Assembly: GCA_041159865.1 (NCBI GenBank) | Contig: JBEAXK010000063.1 | Coordinates: 1 to 64,000 of the forward strand | Length of the DNA: 64,000 bases | Direction of reading: 5' to 3' | Source of the DNA: BJGN01 sp041159865 | GTDB lineage: Bacteria; Bacteroidota; Bacteroidia; Chitinophagales; Saprospiraceae | In this document: positions 45,275 through 54,796 of the stretch, piece by piece | Position numbering within the stretch: position 1 is the first letter of the stretch | How the letters are laid out: each line of letters starts with the position of its first letter | Position numbers and translations under genes: made by a program | Notes under the pieces: model-generated | The model's database searches: none | What the model saw: only the letters and a program-made list of their open reading frames with translations | What the model was told of the DNA's origin: nothing

Positions 45275-45994
45275 TTATACAGGAATCTGAACACTTTGAA
45301 TAGATTGATTTAAAACATCACTTTCAATAAATCCATCCTTTAACTTTACAATTCTATGTGCATGGGCCGCAATATCTGGTTCGTGAGTAACCAAAATAAT
45401 CGTATTTCCATTTTTATGAATCTCTTCAAAAAGCTGCATAATTTCGTAAGAAGTTTTTGAATCCAGATTACCTGTTGGTTCATCAGCAAGAATAATAGAA
45501 GGGTTGTTAACCAGAGCCCGGGCTACAGCAACTCTTTGTCTTTGTCCGCCGGAAAGTTCATTGGGTTTATGATCCATTCTATCTTTTAGCCCCACAGCAG
45601 TGAGCATTTCTTCGGCCTTTTTTAGGCGAACACTTTTAGGAATACCTGCATAAACAAGAGGAAGAGCTACGTTTTCCAAGGCAGAAAGTCGAGGTAACAG
45701 ATTAAAAGTCTGAAATACAAAGCCTATTTCTTTGTTTCTGACAACGGCTAATTCGGTATCACCCATATTGGCCACATTACTACCATTCAAGATATAAATT
45801 CCAGAAGATGGGGTATCAAGGCAACCTAAAAGATTCATTAAAGTAGATTTACCTGAACCAGACGGACCCATTAATGCAACATATTCGTTTTTATATATAT
45901 TGAGACTAGCTGATTGTAAGGCTTTTACTTCCGTATCTCCCATAATATAGGTTTTACGAAGGTTCTCAAAAGAAATAAGCGGATCCTTGTTCAT
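45275..45994 (-). CDS. ABC transporter ATP-binding protein, LolD/MacB type
   Basis: A 239-residue ATPase with Walker A GPSGSGKST (38-46), Q-loop VFQTFNLLPRLSALENV, signature LSGGQRQRVAVARAL, Walker B IILADEPTGNLD and the switch His in LVTHEPD. The FNLLPRLSALENVALPL stretch and DEPTGNLDS place it in the MacB/LolD/FtsE-like group that works with FtsX-type permeases. No permease gene is adjacent, so its partner is not known. It lies 17 bases after gatC and upstream of the adenosyltransferase. Confidence 0.9.
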   Translation of the reverse strand: MNKDPLISFENLRKTYIMGDTEVKALQSASLNIYKNEYVALMGPSGSGKSTLMNLLGCLDTPSSGIYILNGSNVANMGDTELAVVRNKEIGFVFQTFNLLPRLSALENVALPLVYAGIPKSVRLKKAEEMLTAVGLKDRMDHKPNELSGGQRQRVAVARALVNNPSIILADEPTGNLDSKTSYEIMQLFEEIHKNGNTIILVTHEPDIAAHAHRIVKLKDGFIESDVLNQSIQSVQIPV

Positions 45995-46011
45995 TTTTAG
46001 TTTGTTTAAAC

Positions 46012-46311
46012 TTACTTGTTATTCAAATTAATAACCCTGGGCACACTAAAAAAGTTTTCGTGCGCTTCTGGTGCGTTACTTAACGCATTTTCTGTTGAAA
46101 TAAATTGTAATGCTTCATCATCTCTCCATACATTTACCTCGTTATTGACATAAATTAAGGGTTCGATATTTTGAGTCGGCAACTCTTTTAATTTTTCAAC
46201 TAGTTTTAACATATCAGATAAATTAGTAATCATTGCATCGCGCTCCTCTTCCGACAACTGCAATCTACTTAATTCTTCAAGTTTTAAAATTAAAGTTTTG
46301 TCTATTTTCAT
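46012..46311 (-). CDS. gatC: Aspartyl/glutamyl-tRNA amidotransferase subunit C
   Basis: A 99-residue GatC when started at ATG 46311 (an ATG at 46338 would add nine residues and leave almost no leader). The family pattern LEELSRLQLSEEERDAM, with MLKLVEKLKEL, NVWRDDEA and the C-terminal FFSVPRVI, is clear. GatC stabilises the GatA amidase in the GatCAB complex that converts Glu-tRNA-Gln to Gln-tRNA-Gln. gatA and gatB are not in this window. It is first in the run gatC-ABC ATPase-adenosyltransferase. Confidence 0.9.
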   Translation of the reverse strand: MKIDKTLILKLEELSRLQLSEEERDAMITNLSDMLKLVEKLKELPTQNIEPLIYVNNEVNVWRDDEALQFISTENALSNAPEAHENFFSVPRVINLNNK

Positions 46312-46354
46312 AACAAGTTTATAGAAGTTTATAGCCATTTATTCGTCTAACGTA

Positions 46355-46362
46355 CAAATATA
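46355..46362 (-). promoter_or_regulatory. -7 promoter box (TATATTTG) of gatC
   Basis: Exact TAnnTTTG on the minus strand. Transcription would begin near 46347, giving a leader of about 36 bases to the preferred ATG at 46311. Confidence 0.45.
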
Positions 46363-46386
46363 GAATAAAGCTGGAAATAAAATTTT

Positions 46387-47085
46387 GTGAAGGTGTCAAC
46401 CTTATTGTATTTTCGTCCCATAATTTATCAGGAGCTAAAAACTAAAACCTTGGAATTAATCCCTCAAATTAAACATGTTGCTATAGCGGGTAATATCGGT
46501 GCTGGAAAAACTACCTTATGCTCTCAGTTAGCCAAACATTTTGGATGGCAAGTCCATTATGAAAGTACCGATGACAATCCTTATTTAGTTGATTTTTATA
46601 CCGATATGAGAAGATGGTCATTTAATCTTCAGATCTATTTTCTTCATACCCGATATAATCAGATTATGCAGATTTTAAATGGAGATATCACCGTAATTCA
46701 GGATCGTACTATTTATGAAGATGCAAATATTTTTGCACCAAACCTGCATGATATGGGTTTAATGACAGGAAGAGATTTTAAAAATTATACTTCCCTTTTC
46801 AATTCAATGACAGCACACATTCAGCCCCCAGATCTTCTCATTTACCTTAAAGCCAGTATTCCGACCCTGGTTGATCATATTCAGACTCGAGGAAGAGATT
46901 ATGAAGGAAGCATTAGTATTGATTATTTAAAGAAGTTAAATGAAAGGTACGAAAATTGGATTAGTCAGTATACATTGGGTAGATTGCTGATTATATCCAC
47001 TGATGAGCTGGATTTTGTAAATAAACAAGAAGATTTAGGTGCCATTATACAATCAGTGAGGACTCAATTGCATGGTTTATTTTGA
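46387..47085 (+). CDS. Deoxynucleoside kinase
   Basis: A 232-residue kinase of the dNK/dGK family that makes deoxynucleoside monophosphates for salvage. The P-loop is AIAGNIGAGKTTLC; then YESTDDNPYLVDFYTDM, IQDRTIYEDANIFAPNLHDMG (the DRS-like and substrate-binding motif) and the lid ARGRDYEGSI-like TRGRDYEGSIS. The start is uncertain: with GTG 46387 there are about 31 residues before the P-loop strand, more than usual, and no ATG is in frame before the P-loop. The following gene overlaps or nearly abuts. Confidence 0.9.
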   Translation: MKVSTLLYFRPIIYQELKTKTLELIPQIKHVAIAGNIGAGKTTLCSQLAKHFGWQVHYESTDDNPYLVDFYTDMRRWSFNLQIYFLHTRYNQIMQILNGDITVIQDRTIYEDANIFAPNLHDMGLMTGRDFKNYTSLFNSMTAHIQPPDLLIYLKASIPTLVDHIQTRGRDYEGSISIDYLKKLNERYENWISQYTLGRLLIISTDELDFVNKQEDLGAIIQSVRTQLHGLF

Positions 47086-47096
47086 AATGTAAAAAC

Positions 47097-47756
47097 ATGA
47101 ATCCTAAAAATTATCAGGAAATATTAAGGAATCTTGCTTCATTTAAAGCTAAACTTATTGTAGTTTCAAAATACAGAAGCTTCGAAGAAATTGAAACGGT
47201 TCGAAGTTGGGGGCAGCATATTTTTGGAGAAAATAGAGTTCAGGAATTAGTTGCAAAAAAAGATTTACACGGTAGAGATATCCTGTGGCATTTAATTGGA
47301 ACCTTACAGAAAAATAAGGTTAAAGCTCTTATTCCCTTTGTTGATCTGATTCATTCCGTTGATTCTCTCTCTTTATTACAAGAAATTAACAAACAAGCAG
47401 AGAAAAACAATCAGGTTCAAGACTGTCTTCTACAGATTAAAATTGCAGAGGAAAATACCAAACAAGGACTTTCTATAGACGAAGTTCAATCTTTATTAGC
47501 ATCTTGTGAATTTACAAATCTTGCAAATGTCCAAATAAAAGGGATAATGGGTATGGCTACAAATACAGAGAATAAAAGGCAGATTAAACTTGAGTTCAAA
47601 CAATTAAGAAATTATTTTGAAGAACTGAAAAAACATTATTTTCCATATTCCGAATCCTTTAATGAAATATCCGCAGGTATGTCTGATGATTACGAGATTG
47701 CCCTGGATGAAGGTAGCACCTATGTTAGAATAGGTAGTTTAATTTTTAATTCCTAA
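47097..47756 (+). CDS. YggS/PROSC family PLP-binding protein
   Basis: A 219-residue protein with the alanine-racemase-like barrel fold of the YggS group, which holds pyridoxal phosphate and maintains its balance. LIVVSKYRSFEEIE has the PLP Lys (usually AVSKT/AVSKY), then IFGENRVQELVAK, WHLIGTLQKNKVK, HSVDSL, KGIMGMA and SAGMSDDYEIALDEGSTYVRIGS close the family pattern. The start at 47097 is preferred to the TTG at 47082, inside the dNK gene. Confidence 0.93.
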   Translation: MNPKNYQEILRNLASFKAKLIVVSKYRSFEEIETVRSWGQHIFGENRVQELVAKKDLHGRDILWHLIGTLQKNKVKALIPFVDLIHSVDSLSLLQEINKQAEKNNQVQDCLLQIKIAEENTKQGLSIDEVQSLLASCEFTNLANVQIKGIMGMATNTENKRQIKLEFKQLRNYFEELKKHYFPYSESFNEISAGMSDDYEIALDEGSTYVRIGSLIFNS

Positions 47757-47765
47757 ATCAAATCA

Positions 47766-48923
47766 ATGAATTTTCGCCTATGTTTTGTCTTTGTTTTACT
47801 CTTTTTAATAGGAAGTTGCCATGCTAATAAATTTCCTCATTATAATTTGGATGAAAACAATAAAACAAAACAAGACCACCCTACAAATATTATATTACTC
47901 ATCGGAGATGGGATGGGTTTAACCCAAATATCTGCTGCATTGTATAGCAATAATAATAGATTAGCATTATCAAAATTTCCTGTTATAGGATTTCATAAAT
48001 CCCATGCAGCCAATGAATTAATTACTGATTCTGCAGCTGGTGGAACCGCCATTGCTTGTGGAATAAAAACCAATAATGGAAATATTGGAACAGATGAAAA
48101 TGGGATTTCTACTCAAAGTATTTTAGAAGAACTCGATTCCATGGGACTTGCTACTGGAATGATTGTGACCTCTAGTATTGTTCATGCTACACCAGCTGCA
48201 TTTGCTGCGCATCAGGCAAGAAGAGAAATGTACGAAGAAATTGCCTTAGATTATTTAAAACCAAATATTGATTTACTCATTGGTGGTGGTCGACAGTATT
48301 TTCAAGAAAGAGAAATGGATAGCAGAGATTTAATCAAAGAATTTGAAAATAAAGGATATGTGGTTTTGGACCAGCTTTATACATCTATGAATAAAATAAA
48401 ATGGCCTCTTGATAAAAATTTAATTTATTTTACTGCCGATAAACAACCTTTAACCGTCAGTGGAGGCAGAGATTATTTATCCTTTGCTGTAAGACAAGGT
48501 GTTCAATTTTTAGAACAAAAAAGTAAAAAAGGATTTTTTTTAATGGTTGAGGGTTCCCAAATAGATTGGATGAACCATGCTAATGACGGAAGAGGCGTTG
48601 TCATGGAAACACTTGACTTTGACAGAGCGATATGGGAATCTATTCAATATGCTAATAAAACAGGTAATACGCTGGTCATAGTAACAGCCGATCATGAATC
48701 TGGTGGAATGAGCATTGAATCGGGCTCAAAATTAAACAAATTAAAGTATGGATTTACTACAAATGGTCACACGGCATCTATGATTCCAGTATTTGCTTAT
48801 GGCCCTGGATCAAATCTGTTTAATGGTATCTATGAAAATACCGCTATATACAAAAAGATGAGAAAAGCATTACAATTAAAGGAAAAGACTATTCTTCCTT
48901 TTCCCAGTCCATCGTCCGAATAA
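47766..48923 (+). CDS. Alkaline phosphatase lipoprotein
   Basis: A 385-residue phosphomonoesterase of the alkaline phosphatase family, with a lipoprotein signal (lipobox IGSC, Cys18). IILLIGDGMGLTQ holds the first metal Asp; ITDSAAGGTAIACG has the phospho-Ser in DSA; VEGSQIDWMNHAND and VTADHESGG have the metal-binding His and Asp. GFTTNGHTASMIPVFAYGPG adds the last His. It should release phosphate from organic phosphates outside the cytoplasm. It starts 10 bases after YggS and its end overlaps the convergent glpK. Confidence 0.95.
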   Translation: MNFRLCFVFVLLFLIGSCHANKFPHYNLDENNKTKQDHPTNIILLIGDGMGLTQISAALYSNNNRLALSKFPVIGFHKSHAANELITDSAAGGTAIACGIKTNNGNIGTDENGISTQSILEELDSMGLATGMIVTSSIVHATPAAFAAHQARREMYEEIALDYLKPNIDLLIGGGRQYFQEREMDSRDLIKEFENKGYVVLDQLYTSMNKIKWPLDKNLIYFTADKQPLTVSGGRDYLSFAVRQGVQFLEQKSKKGFFLMVEGSQIDWMNHANDGRGVVMETLDFDRAIWESIQYANKTGNTLVIVTADHESGGMSIESGSKLNKLKYGFTTNGHTASMIPVFAYGPGSNLFNGIYENTAIYKKMRKALQLKEKTILPFPSPSSE

Positions 48924-50385
48924 CGGCTTTTTTCCAACCCTTATATCTTTTTTCCTTTTCTGCTTCTGCCATGACTGGTTTAAATTCCTGATCAAGTTGC
49001 CATTGGCTGGAAATATCTGACATTTTCCAAAAACCTGTTGCAAGGCCAGCTAAAAAGGCGGCACCGAGGGCTGTAGTCTCAAAAATACGAGGTCTTTGAA
49101 CTGGAACCCCTAAAATATCTGCTTGAAATTGCATCAACAAATTATTTGCACATGCACCGCCATCCACTCTTAGTAAGGATAATTTTTGACCTGAGTCTTT
49201 TTCCATTGCCTCTAAAACGTCTCTTGTTTGAAAAGCTAATGATTCAAGGGTTGCTCTGATTAGATGAGACTTAGATGTACCTCGGGTAAGTCCAAAAATT
49301 GCACCTCTTGCATACATATCCCAATAAGGAGCTCCTAAGCCGACAAAAGCAGGAACGACATAGACACCTTCTGAATCAACAATTTTTGAGGAAAAGAACT
49401 CAGAATCAGCAGATTCATCAATTAACTTTAAACTATCCCTCAACCATTGAACAGCAGCACCTGCTATAAATACGCTTCCCTCTAGCGCATAGGATACTTT
49501 ACCATTCAGACCCCAGGCGATAGTTGTTAATAAACCTGCGTTGGAAACAATTGGTTTCTCACCTGTATTCATTAACATAAAACAGCCTGTTCCATAGGTG
49601 TTTTTAGCCTGACCTGAATTAAAGCAAGCTTGTCCAAATAAAGCTGCCTGTTGATCACCAGCAACCCCACTGACAGGAATCTCCAGACCAAAAAGAGATT
49701 TTTCCGTATGACAAAACACACCACTACTTGGCAAAACCATGGGTAACATGACTGCGGGAACTTCAAGTTGTTTCAATAAAAATTCATCCCATTTTAAGGT
49801 AAGAATATTAAATAAAAGCGTTCTGGAAGCATTGGTATAATCAGTTGCATGTACTTTACCTCCACTTAACTTCCAGATGAGCCAACTATCCACAGTTCCA
49901 AATAAAATATCCCCATTTAAGGCTTTTTCTTTCAGATTGGGTATGGTTTCAAGTAACCAATGAATTTTTGTACCACTAAAATAGGCATCTATAACTAAGC
50001 CAGTCTGTTCTCTAACATAAGGTAAAAGATCTTTTCTCTCCTTTAATTCATCACAATACCCTGCCGTTCTTCTATCCTGCCACACGATAGCATTTGCAAC
50101 TGGTTTTCCCGTATGTTTATCCCAAAGAACAGTTGTTTCCCTTTGATTGGTAATACCTATGGCCTCAATCTGTTCAGGTGAAATATGGGCATTTTTTATC
50201 ACTGCTTGTGTAACTTCCCATTGAGTGGACCAGATTTCTTCAGCATCATGTTCAACCCAACCAGGTTGTGGGTAAAATTGAGTGAATTCCTTTTGTGCCA
50301 CTTGCAGTATATCACCTCTTTTGTTAAAAAGAATGGCTCTAGAACTAGTAGTTCCCTGATCTAAAGCTAAAATAAACTTCTCCAT
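48889..50385 (-). CDS. glpK: Glycerol kinase
   Basis: A 498-residue FGGY-family kinase from ATG 50385 (an ATG at 50394 adds three residues). ILALDQGTTSSRAILF (4-20 or so) is the phosphate-binding start; QPGWVEHDAEEIW, GITNQRETTVLWD, NAIVWQDRRT, GVAGDQQAALFGQ and LRVDGGACANNLLMQFQAD are the classical glycerol-kinase blocks. It makes sn-glycerol-3-phosphate, for lipids or catabolism. No glpF or glpD gene is near. Monocistronic, convergent with the phosphatase gene. Confidence 0.97.
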   Translation of the reverse strand: MEKFILALDQGTTSSRAILFNKRGDILQVAQKEFTQFYPQPGWVEHDAEEIWSTQWEVTQAVIKNAHISPEQIEAIGITNQRETTVLWDKHTGKPVANAIVWQDRRTAGYCDELKERKDLLPYVREQTGLVIDAYFSGTKIHWLLETIPNLKEKALNGDILFGTVDSWLIWKLSGGKVHATDYTNASRTLLFNILTLKWDEFLLKQLEVPAVMLPMVLPSSGVFCHTEKSLFGLEIPVSGVAGDQQAALFGQACFNSGQAKNTYGTGCFMLMNTGEKPIVSNAGLLTTIAWGLNGKVSYALEGSVFIAGAAVQWLRDSLKLIDESADSEFFSSKIVDSEGVYVVPAFVGLGAPYWDMYARGAIFGLTRGTSKSHLIRATLESLAFQTRDVLEAMEKDSGQKLSLLRVDGGACANNLLMQFQADILGVPVQRPRIFETTALGAAFLAGLATGFWKMSDISSQWQLDQEFKPVMAEAEKEKRYKGWKKAVIRTMDWEKEE

Positions 50386-50452
50386 ATAAATCATTGTTCC
50401 CCTAAGATAAGGAATTGGATTGGTTTAGAAAAGAGAACTGATTTAAATTACT

Positions 50453-50460
50453 TACTTTTG
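50453..50460 (+). promoter_or_regulatory. -7 promoter box (TACTTTTG) of bshC
   Basis: Exact TAnnTTTG. It overlaps an in-frame TTG (50458) that would extend bshC by 15 residues, so the ATG at 50503 is preferred, with an inferred leader of about 36 bases. Confidence 0.5.
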
Positions 50461-50502
50461 TGGAATTTAAAATTAAAAAAAGCGAATCCGCTTAAACTCA
50501 AT

Positions 50503-52107
50503 ATGAAAAAACTGGTAATTCCCTTTAATGATATACCTCAGTTATCTGCAAAAGATAAGGCTTATGCCACTGGAAATTATAAACTTAAACCTTTTTATAA
50601 ACATTTGGTAAGTATTGATAGTTTCAAAAAAGTAATTGATGATAAATATTCCCAGGACTGTCCCAGAGAGTTAATCGTAAAGATTCTTAAGGAACAATAT
50701 TTAGGATTGCCCGTCTCTGAATCAACACAAAAGAATATTGATTCACTCCGTAAATCTGATACATTCACCATTATAACAGCTCATCAACCTGTTTTATTTA
50801 CAGGCCCTTTATATTATATCTTTAAGATTTGTTCTGTATTGAATTTATGCAATCAGCTAAAACAAACCTATCCATCTTACCATTTTGTTCCGCTTTTTAT
50901 CAATGGTGCAGAGGATCATGATTTTGAGGAAATAAATCACACTTATTTATTTAATAAAAAAATAACCTGGGAACAGAATAAAGGAGGATCAGTTGGTAAG
51001 TTAAAAACAGATACCCTTCAACCAGTTTTACAAGAATTAAAGCAAATTTTAGGTGAATCAAAAGAAGCAGAAGAAATTTATCAGCTGGTACATAAATCTT
51101 ATACAGAAAATAATTTATACGAGCAAGCTTCTAATGCCCTGGTTAATTCTATATTTGGAAAATATGGTTTGGTCACTTTAAACATGAGTCATCCGGAGCT
51201 AAAAAATTATTTCAAACCCATTATAGAAAAAGAATTATTTGAGCAACCTTCACAAGCTATAATAGAGAAAACACAAAATGAACTTGGTGAACTTGGTTTC
51301 AGTGTTCAGGCGCACGTCCGTGAAATTAATTTATTCTATTTAAGAGAAAATGAGCGTAATAGAATTGAAAAAATTAATAATCAATTCCATATTGTTGGAA
51401 CGGACATTGTTTTTACGGAGTCAGAACTTCGGGAAGAATTGAATAATAATCCTGAAAAGTTTAGTCCAAATGTAGTGCTTCGTCCTTTATTTCAGGAGTT
51501 TATTTTACCCAATCTGGCGTATATTGGTGGAGGCGGTGAAATTGCGTATTGGCTGGAGAGAAAAGCACAATTTGAATATTTCAGGGTGCCTTTTCCAATG
51601 TTAATCAGAAGAAATTCTGTTTTAATTCTGGAAGATGTCTGGGAAAAAAAATGGCAGAAACTTGATTTTACAACACAAGATTTATTTTTAGATACAGATA
51701 CATTAATTCGTGCATTTATTCAAAGAAATTCCGGAAAGGAATTATCCTTTGAAGTTGAATTAACTCAATTTTCTAAAATAATAGATCAAATTAAGTTGAA
51801 AGCTATAGATGTAGATCCTACTTTAGAAAAAACCATTATAGCAGAAGGCTTAAAACAACTAAAGTCATGGGAACAAATTGGAACCAGATTAACCCGTGCT
51901 GAAAAAACGAAATATGACATTCAAATACAGCAGATTAGAAATATTAAAGAAAAATTATTCCCGGAAAATGGACTTCAAGAAAGACACGATAACTTTTTAC
52001 CACTTTTTATCCGTTATGGGCTGGGTATCCTGGATATACTTATTCAAGAACTTAACCCTTTAGAAAAAGGATTTTTGGTCCTTTGTGTTGGGGATGAAAA
52101 GAATTAA
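50503..52107 (+). CDS. bshC: Bacillithiol biosynthesis cysteine-adding enzyme BshC
   Basis: A 534-residue protein of the BshC family, which joins cysteine to glucosaminyl-malate in the last step of bacillithiol. The blocks TAHQPVLFTGPLYYIFKI, FINGAEDHDFEEINHTYLF, LRPLFQEFILPNLAYIGGGGEIAYWLE and PFPMLIRRNS match the class I aminoacyl-transferase-like core, followed by a coiled-coil C-terminal domain. Bacillithiol is a low-molecular-weight thiol found in Firmicutes and many Bacteroidota. The partners bshA and bshB are not in this window. Monocistronic and ends at a hairpin. Confidence 0.95.
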   Translation: MKKLVIPFNDIPQLSAKDKAYATGNYKLKPFYKHLVSIDSFKKVIDDKYSQDCPRELIVKILKEQYLGLPVSESTQKNIDSLRKSDTFTIITAHQPVLFTGPLYYIFKICSVLNLCNQLKQTYPSYHFVPLFINGAEDHDFEEINHTYLFNKKITWEQNKGGSVGKLKTDTLQPVLQELKQILGESKEAEEIYQLVHKSYTENNLYEQASNALVNSIFGKYGLVTLNMSHPELKNYFKPIIEKELFEQPSQAIIEKTQNELGELGFSVQAHVREINLFYLRENERNRIEKINNQFHIVGTDIVFTESELREELNNNPEKFSPNVVLRPLFQEFILPNLAYIGGGGEIAYWLERKAQFEYFRVPFPMLIRRNSVLILEDVWEKKWQKLDFTTQDLFLDTDTLIRAFIQRNSGKELSFEVELTQFSKIIDQIKLKAIDVDPTLEKTIIAEGLKQLKSWEQIGTRLTRAEKTKYDIQIQQIRNIKEKLFPENGLQERHDNFLPLFIRYGLGILDILIQELNPLEKGFLVLCVGDEKN

Positions 52108-52108
52108 A

Positions 52109-52147
52109 ATGGGGTAAATAAACTATCAGACCTATTATTTACCCCAT
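52109..52147. terminator. Bidirectional hairpin between bshC and the M14 gene
   Basis: A perfect 12-base stem (52109-52120 with 52136-52147) and 15-base loop, starting two bases after the bshC stop and ending 11 bases before the M14 stop. On the minus strand it is followed by T-rich sequence; on the plus strand the tail is less T-rich. Confidence 0.65.
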
Positions 52148-52158
52148 CTCCATCTATA

Positions 52159-54780
52159 TTAGAACTGTTTTAGCAACATGACTGCATTTTGAATCATTCT
52201 CGATGGGCCTCTCCAAAACATTCTAAATTGGGTGTTGTCTAATAAAAGAACTACTTTTCCGGCGCCCATAGGGATTACTCCGGCAAAACATTTACCAGAA
52301 AGATGTTTCAAAGCCTCCTTGGGAGCATATCCACCTGTTAATAACTTTGAAGGATCTATATGATAACTTCCTACCGTTTGCATGCCTGTGGCAGGTAAAA
52401 AGGAAGATACATCTTGTTTTAAAGAATGTAAGGTAGGTTCCATACCAAAAGCCAAAGGGTTTGAAACATCTATGTTGCTCATAAGAGAAGAACCAGGAAT
52501 TCTTTTTTTACCAAAGTAATCTTCCCTTTTATCGTAAGAAATTGTTTTAGCTATTAAAGAAGTATCAGATGGAATTTCTGACCATTTTACTTGTGTGAAT
52601 TTACTTCTGTCTTGTGTAAAAAATTCTACAGCATTTTCTAAAGCGATTAAGGTTCCGCCTCTATTTACCCAGTCTTGAAGTTGAGAAAAAGCCTCTCTGT
52701 CGAAAATATATCTCAAATTATTACCTCCACCGGGTAAAATTAAAACATCGTAGTCATTTAAATCTGCATAACCATAACGTTCTCCAAATTTTGGCATCGC
52801 AGATTGTAATAAAACCGAAGATCTGATACGATCGACTGGTAAGCCTACTTCTTCATCAAAAAGGAACCAAACCTGACCTGCAGTTTGCATATTAAAGGGT
52901 GCATCAACCATCAATGCTACCTTTGGCTGTTGTACGGGCCTGTTTTTTGAAGAACCTAAATCAAGTCCCTCTGTTGCCCGACCTGTAGAAATGGAATGTA
53001 TAGCAATTTTATATTCTATGCTAACATTTTGAAGATCAGTTGCTAATTTATCTTTTTTATCTGCATTAGCTCCTGATAAAAGGATAAGAGTACCAGGAGA
53101 AAATGAAATATTATCTATTTGAAATGGTTTAGTAGCAGATCTAACCCGATAACCCAGCTTCCAAAGCTGAGCTAAAGCTGCAGGTGCATTTCTTTGTTTC
53201 CAATCAATTACATAAGCATAAGCATTTGAAAATATCTCTTTAGACAAGGGAGCCGATGATATGGCTTCAGTTGGTATAGACAAATTCTCTTTTGTAAAAT
53301 ATGCATTGAGGTTATAAGCGATGGGCAATGCCCAAATAGCCATATCGTACATAACAGAATCCTCAATTTCCAGTGATTTATCCATAACACTATTGATTAA
53401 TAAATGCTGTGGTTGGTTACAAGACAAAACAATGGTGCCTTTAGGAAAAGTCTTTCTTTGGGGAATATTTGAAACATAATCATAAGTTGCATTGACAGTA
53501 AATGCATCTTTTGCCTGTTCAAATTTTACGCCATGATGTTGTAAAATTTTCAAAACATCAGGGGTGTACATATCATTTGGCGATAAGAAATAAATCTTAT
53601 TGGTAGATAAGGATTTAGATGGTTGCCATGATTCATAACTGTACTTAAGTAATTCCTTTTTATGTTTAACGCCCGTAAATAAAGCTTGAACCGAGGTAGT
53701 ATAGTGGTCCCATATTCTTTGTCTAAGAGTTAAAATTGTACCGTCTTCTGTTTCAATGGCACGCCCCCCTGCTATTCCACCTTGCTCTGTTAACATTGCA
53801 ATCGCTCCCATAACACTGGGATAACTGGAACCATAACCAGGATAAAAAAAGTCGAAAGATTCTCTTGTGAAATAGCTTATGTCATTTTTATTAAATGCAT
53901 TTATATTAGCTCTTCCAAAAGTATCAGACCAAGCCTCATAAGAAGGAGGTAGAATTTTATTTCTTGGAGTAGTTCCTGGCATAGTAAAATAATTACTATT
54001 GTAACCTTGTTCATGATGATCAACATGAATTTGAGGCATCCATTTCTGGTATTCTGCTGTTAAATCTCTGGTTTCAGGATGAATTCCCCAGGACCAGTCT
54101 CTGTTAACATCAAACCAATAATGGTTAGATCTTCCATTAGGGGCAGGCTCATAATGCTCCAAATCATTTTTAGAAGTAGCCAGTTGTTTTCTTTTTACAG
54201 AATTGTACCACTGAATATACCTTTCACGACCATCAGGATTGATACATATATATAATTGAATGACAGAATTTTGAAGCAAATTACCTGTTAATTCATCTGT
54301 GGCAGCTGCTAATCTGTAAGCTACTTGTAAAGCTGCTTCACTTGTTGACGTTTCATTTCCATGAATATTATAGCTAAGTGAAAGGAAAACTGGATCTTTT
54401 TCCATCATATCCTTAGCTTGTGATTCATTTGCTGTCATTAATTTCAAATGATTATTTCGAATATTTTCTAAGTTAGCTAGATTTTCAGGAGATGAAAAAA
54501 CCAATAAATAAAGGGTCCTGTTTTCATAGGTTTTACCATAAGGCACCAATTTCAATCTATTGGAGATTTTTGAGAGTTCTTTAATATAATTTTCAATACT
54601 GGAATAATAAGTTGATTGTTCTCCCAATTCATAACCGAGGAAGGCAGCCGGCGTTGGAATTACTTTATTTACGGCTAAATTTGGTTCAAATGAAAACCTG
54701 TTAAGGTTTAACCATTCTTTTTGGGAAAATAATGCTGTTGAAAAAAGCAACAGAGAAAATAAAAATTTAAGATTTTTCAT
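52159..54780 (-). CDS. Secreted M14 zinc carboxypeptidase with C-terminal GATase1-like domain
   Basis: An 873-residue protein with a signal peptide (to about residue 20). The M14 domain (about 50-370) keeps the zinc ligands HGNE (His140, Glu143) and the later His in HVDHHEQG, plus NPDGRERYIQW and the catalytic Glu in AMLTEQGG. The C-terminal half has a beta domain and a class I glutamine-amidotransferase/DJ-1-like domain around YDVLILPGGGNN and WVNRGGTLIALENA. The family removes C-terminal residues from peptides or cuts peptide cross-links. It is the last gene in a run of three secreted hydrolases, 16 bases after the M28 gene. Confidence 0.92.
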   Translation of the reverse strand: MKNLKFLFSLLLFSTALFSQKEWLNLNRFSFEPNLAVNKVIPTPAAFLGYELGEQSTYYSSIENYIKELSKISNRLKLVPYGKTYENRTLYLLVFSSPENLANLENIRNNHLKLMTANESQAKDMMEKDPVFLSLSYNIHGNETSTSEAALQVAYRLAAATDELTGNLLQNSVIQLYICINPDGRERYIQWYNSVKRKQLATSKNDLEHYEPAPNGRSNHYWFDVNRDWSWGIHPETRDLTAEYQKWMPQIHVDHHEQGYNSNYFTMPGTTPRNKILPPSYEAWSDTFGRANINAFNKNDISYFTRESFDFFYPGYGSSYPSVMGAIAMLTEQGGIAGGRAIETEDGTILTLRQRIWDHYTTSVQALFTGVKHKKELLKYSYESWQPSKSLSTNKIYFLSPNDMYTPDVLKILQHHGVKFEQAKDAFTVNATYDYVSNIPQRKTFPKGTIVLSCNQPQHLLINSVMDKSLEIEDSVMYDMAIWALPIAYNLNAYFTKENLSIPTEAISSAPLSKEIFSNAYAYVIDWKQRNAPAALAQLWKLGYRVRSATKPFQIDNISFSPGTLILLSGANADKKDKLATDLQNVSIEYKIAIHSISTGRATEGLDLGSSKNRPVQQPKVALMVDAPFNMQTAGQVWFLFDEEVGLPVDRIRSSVLLQSAMPKFGERYGYADLNDYDVLILPGGGNNLRYIFDREAFSQLQDWVNRGGTLIALENAVEFFTQDRSKFTQVKWSEIPSDTSLIAKTISYDKREDYFGKKRIPGSSLMSNIDVSNPLAFGMEPTLHSLKQDVSSFLPATGMQTVGSYHIDPSKLLTGGYAPKEALKHLSGKCFAGVIPMGAGKVVLLLDNTQFRMFWRGPSRMIQNAVMLLKQF

Positions 54781-54796
54781 TAAAAAAGATTTAAAG

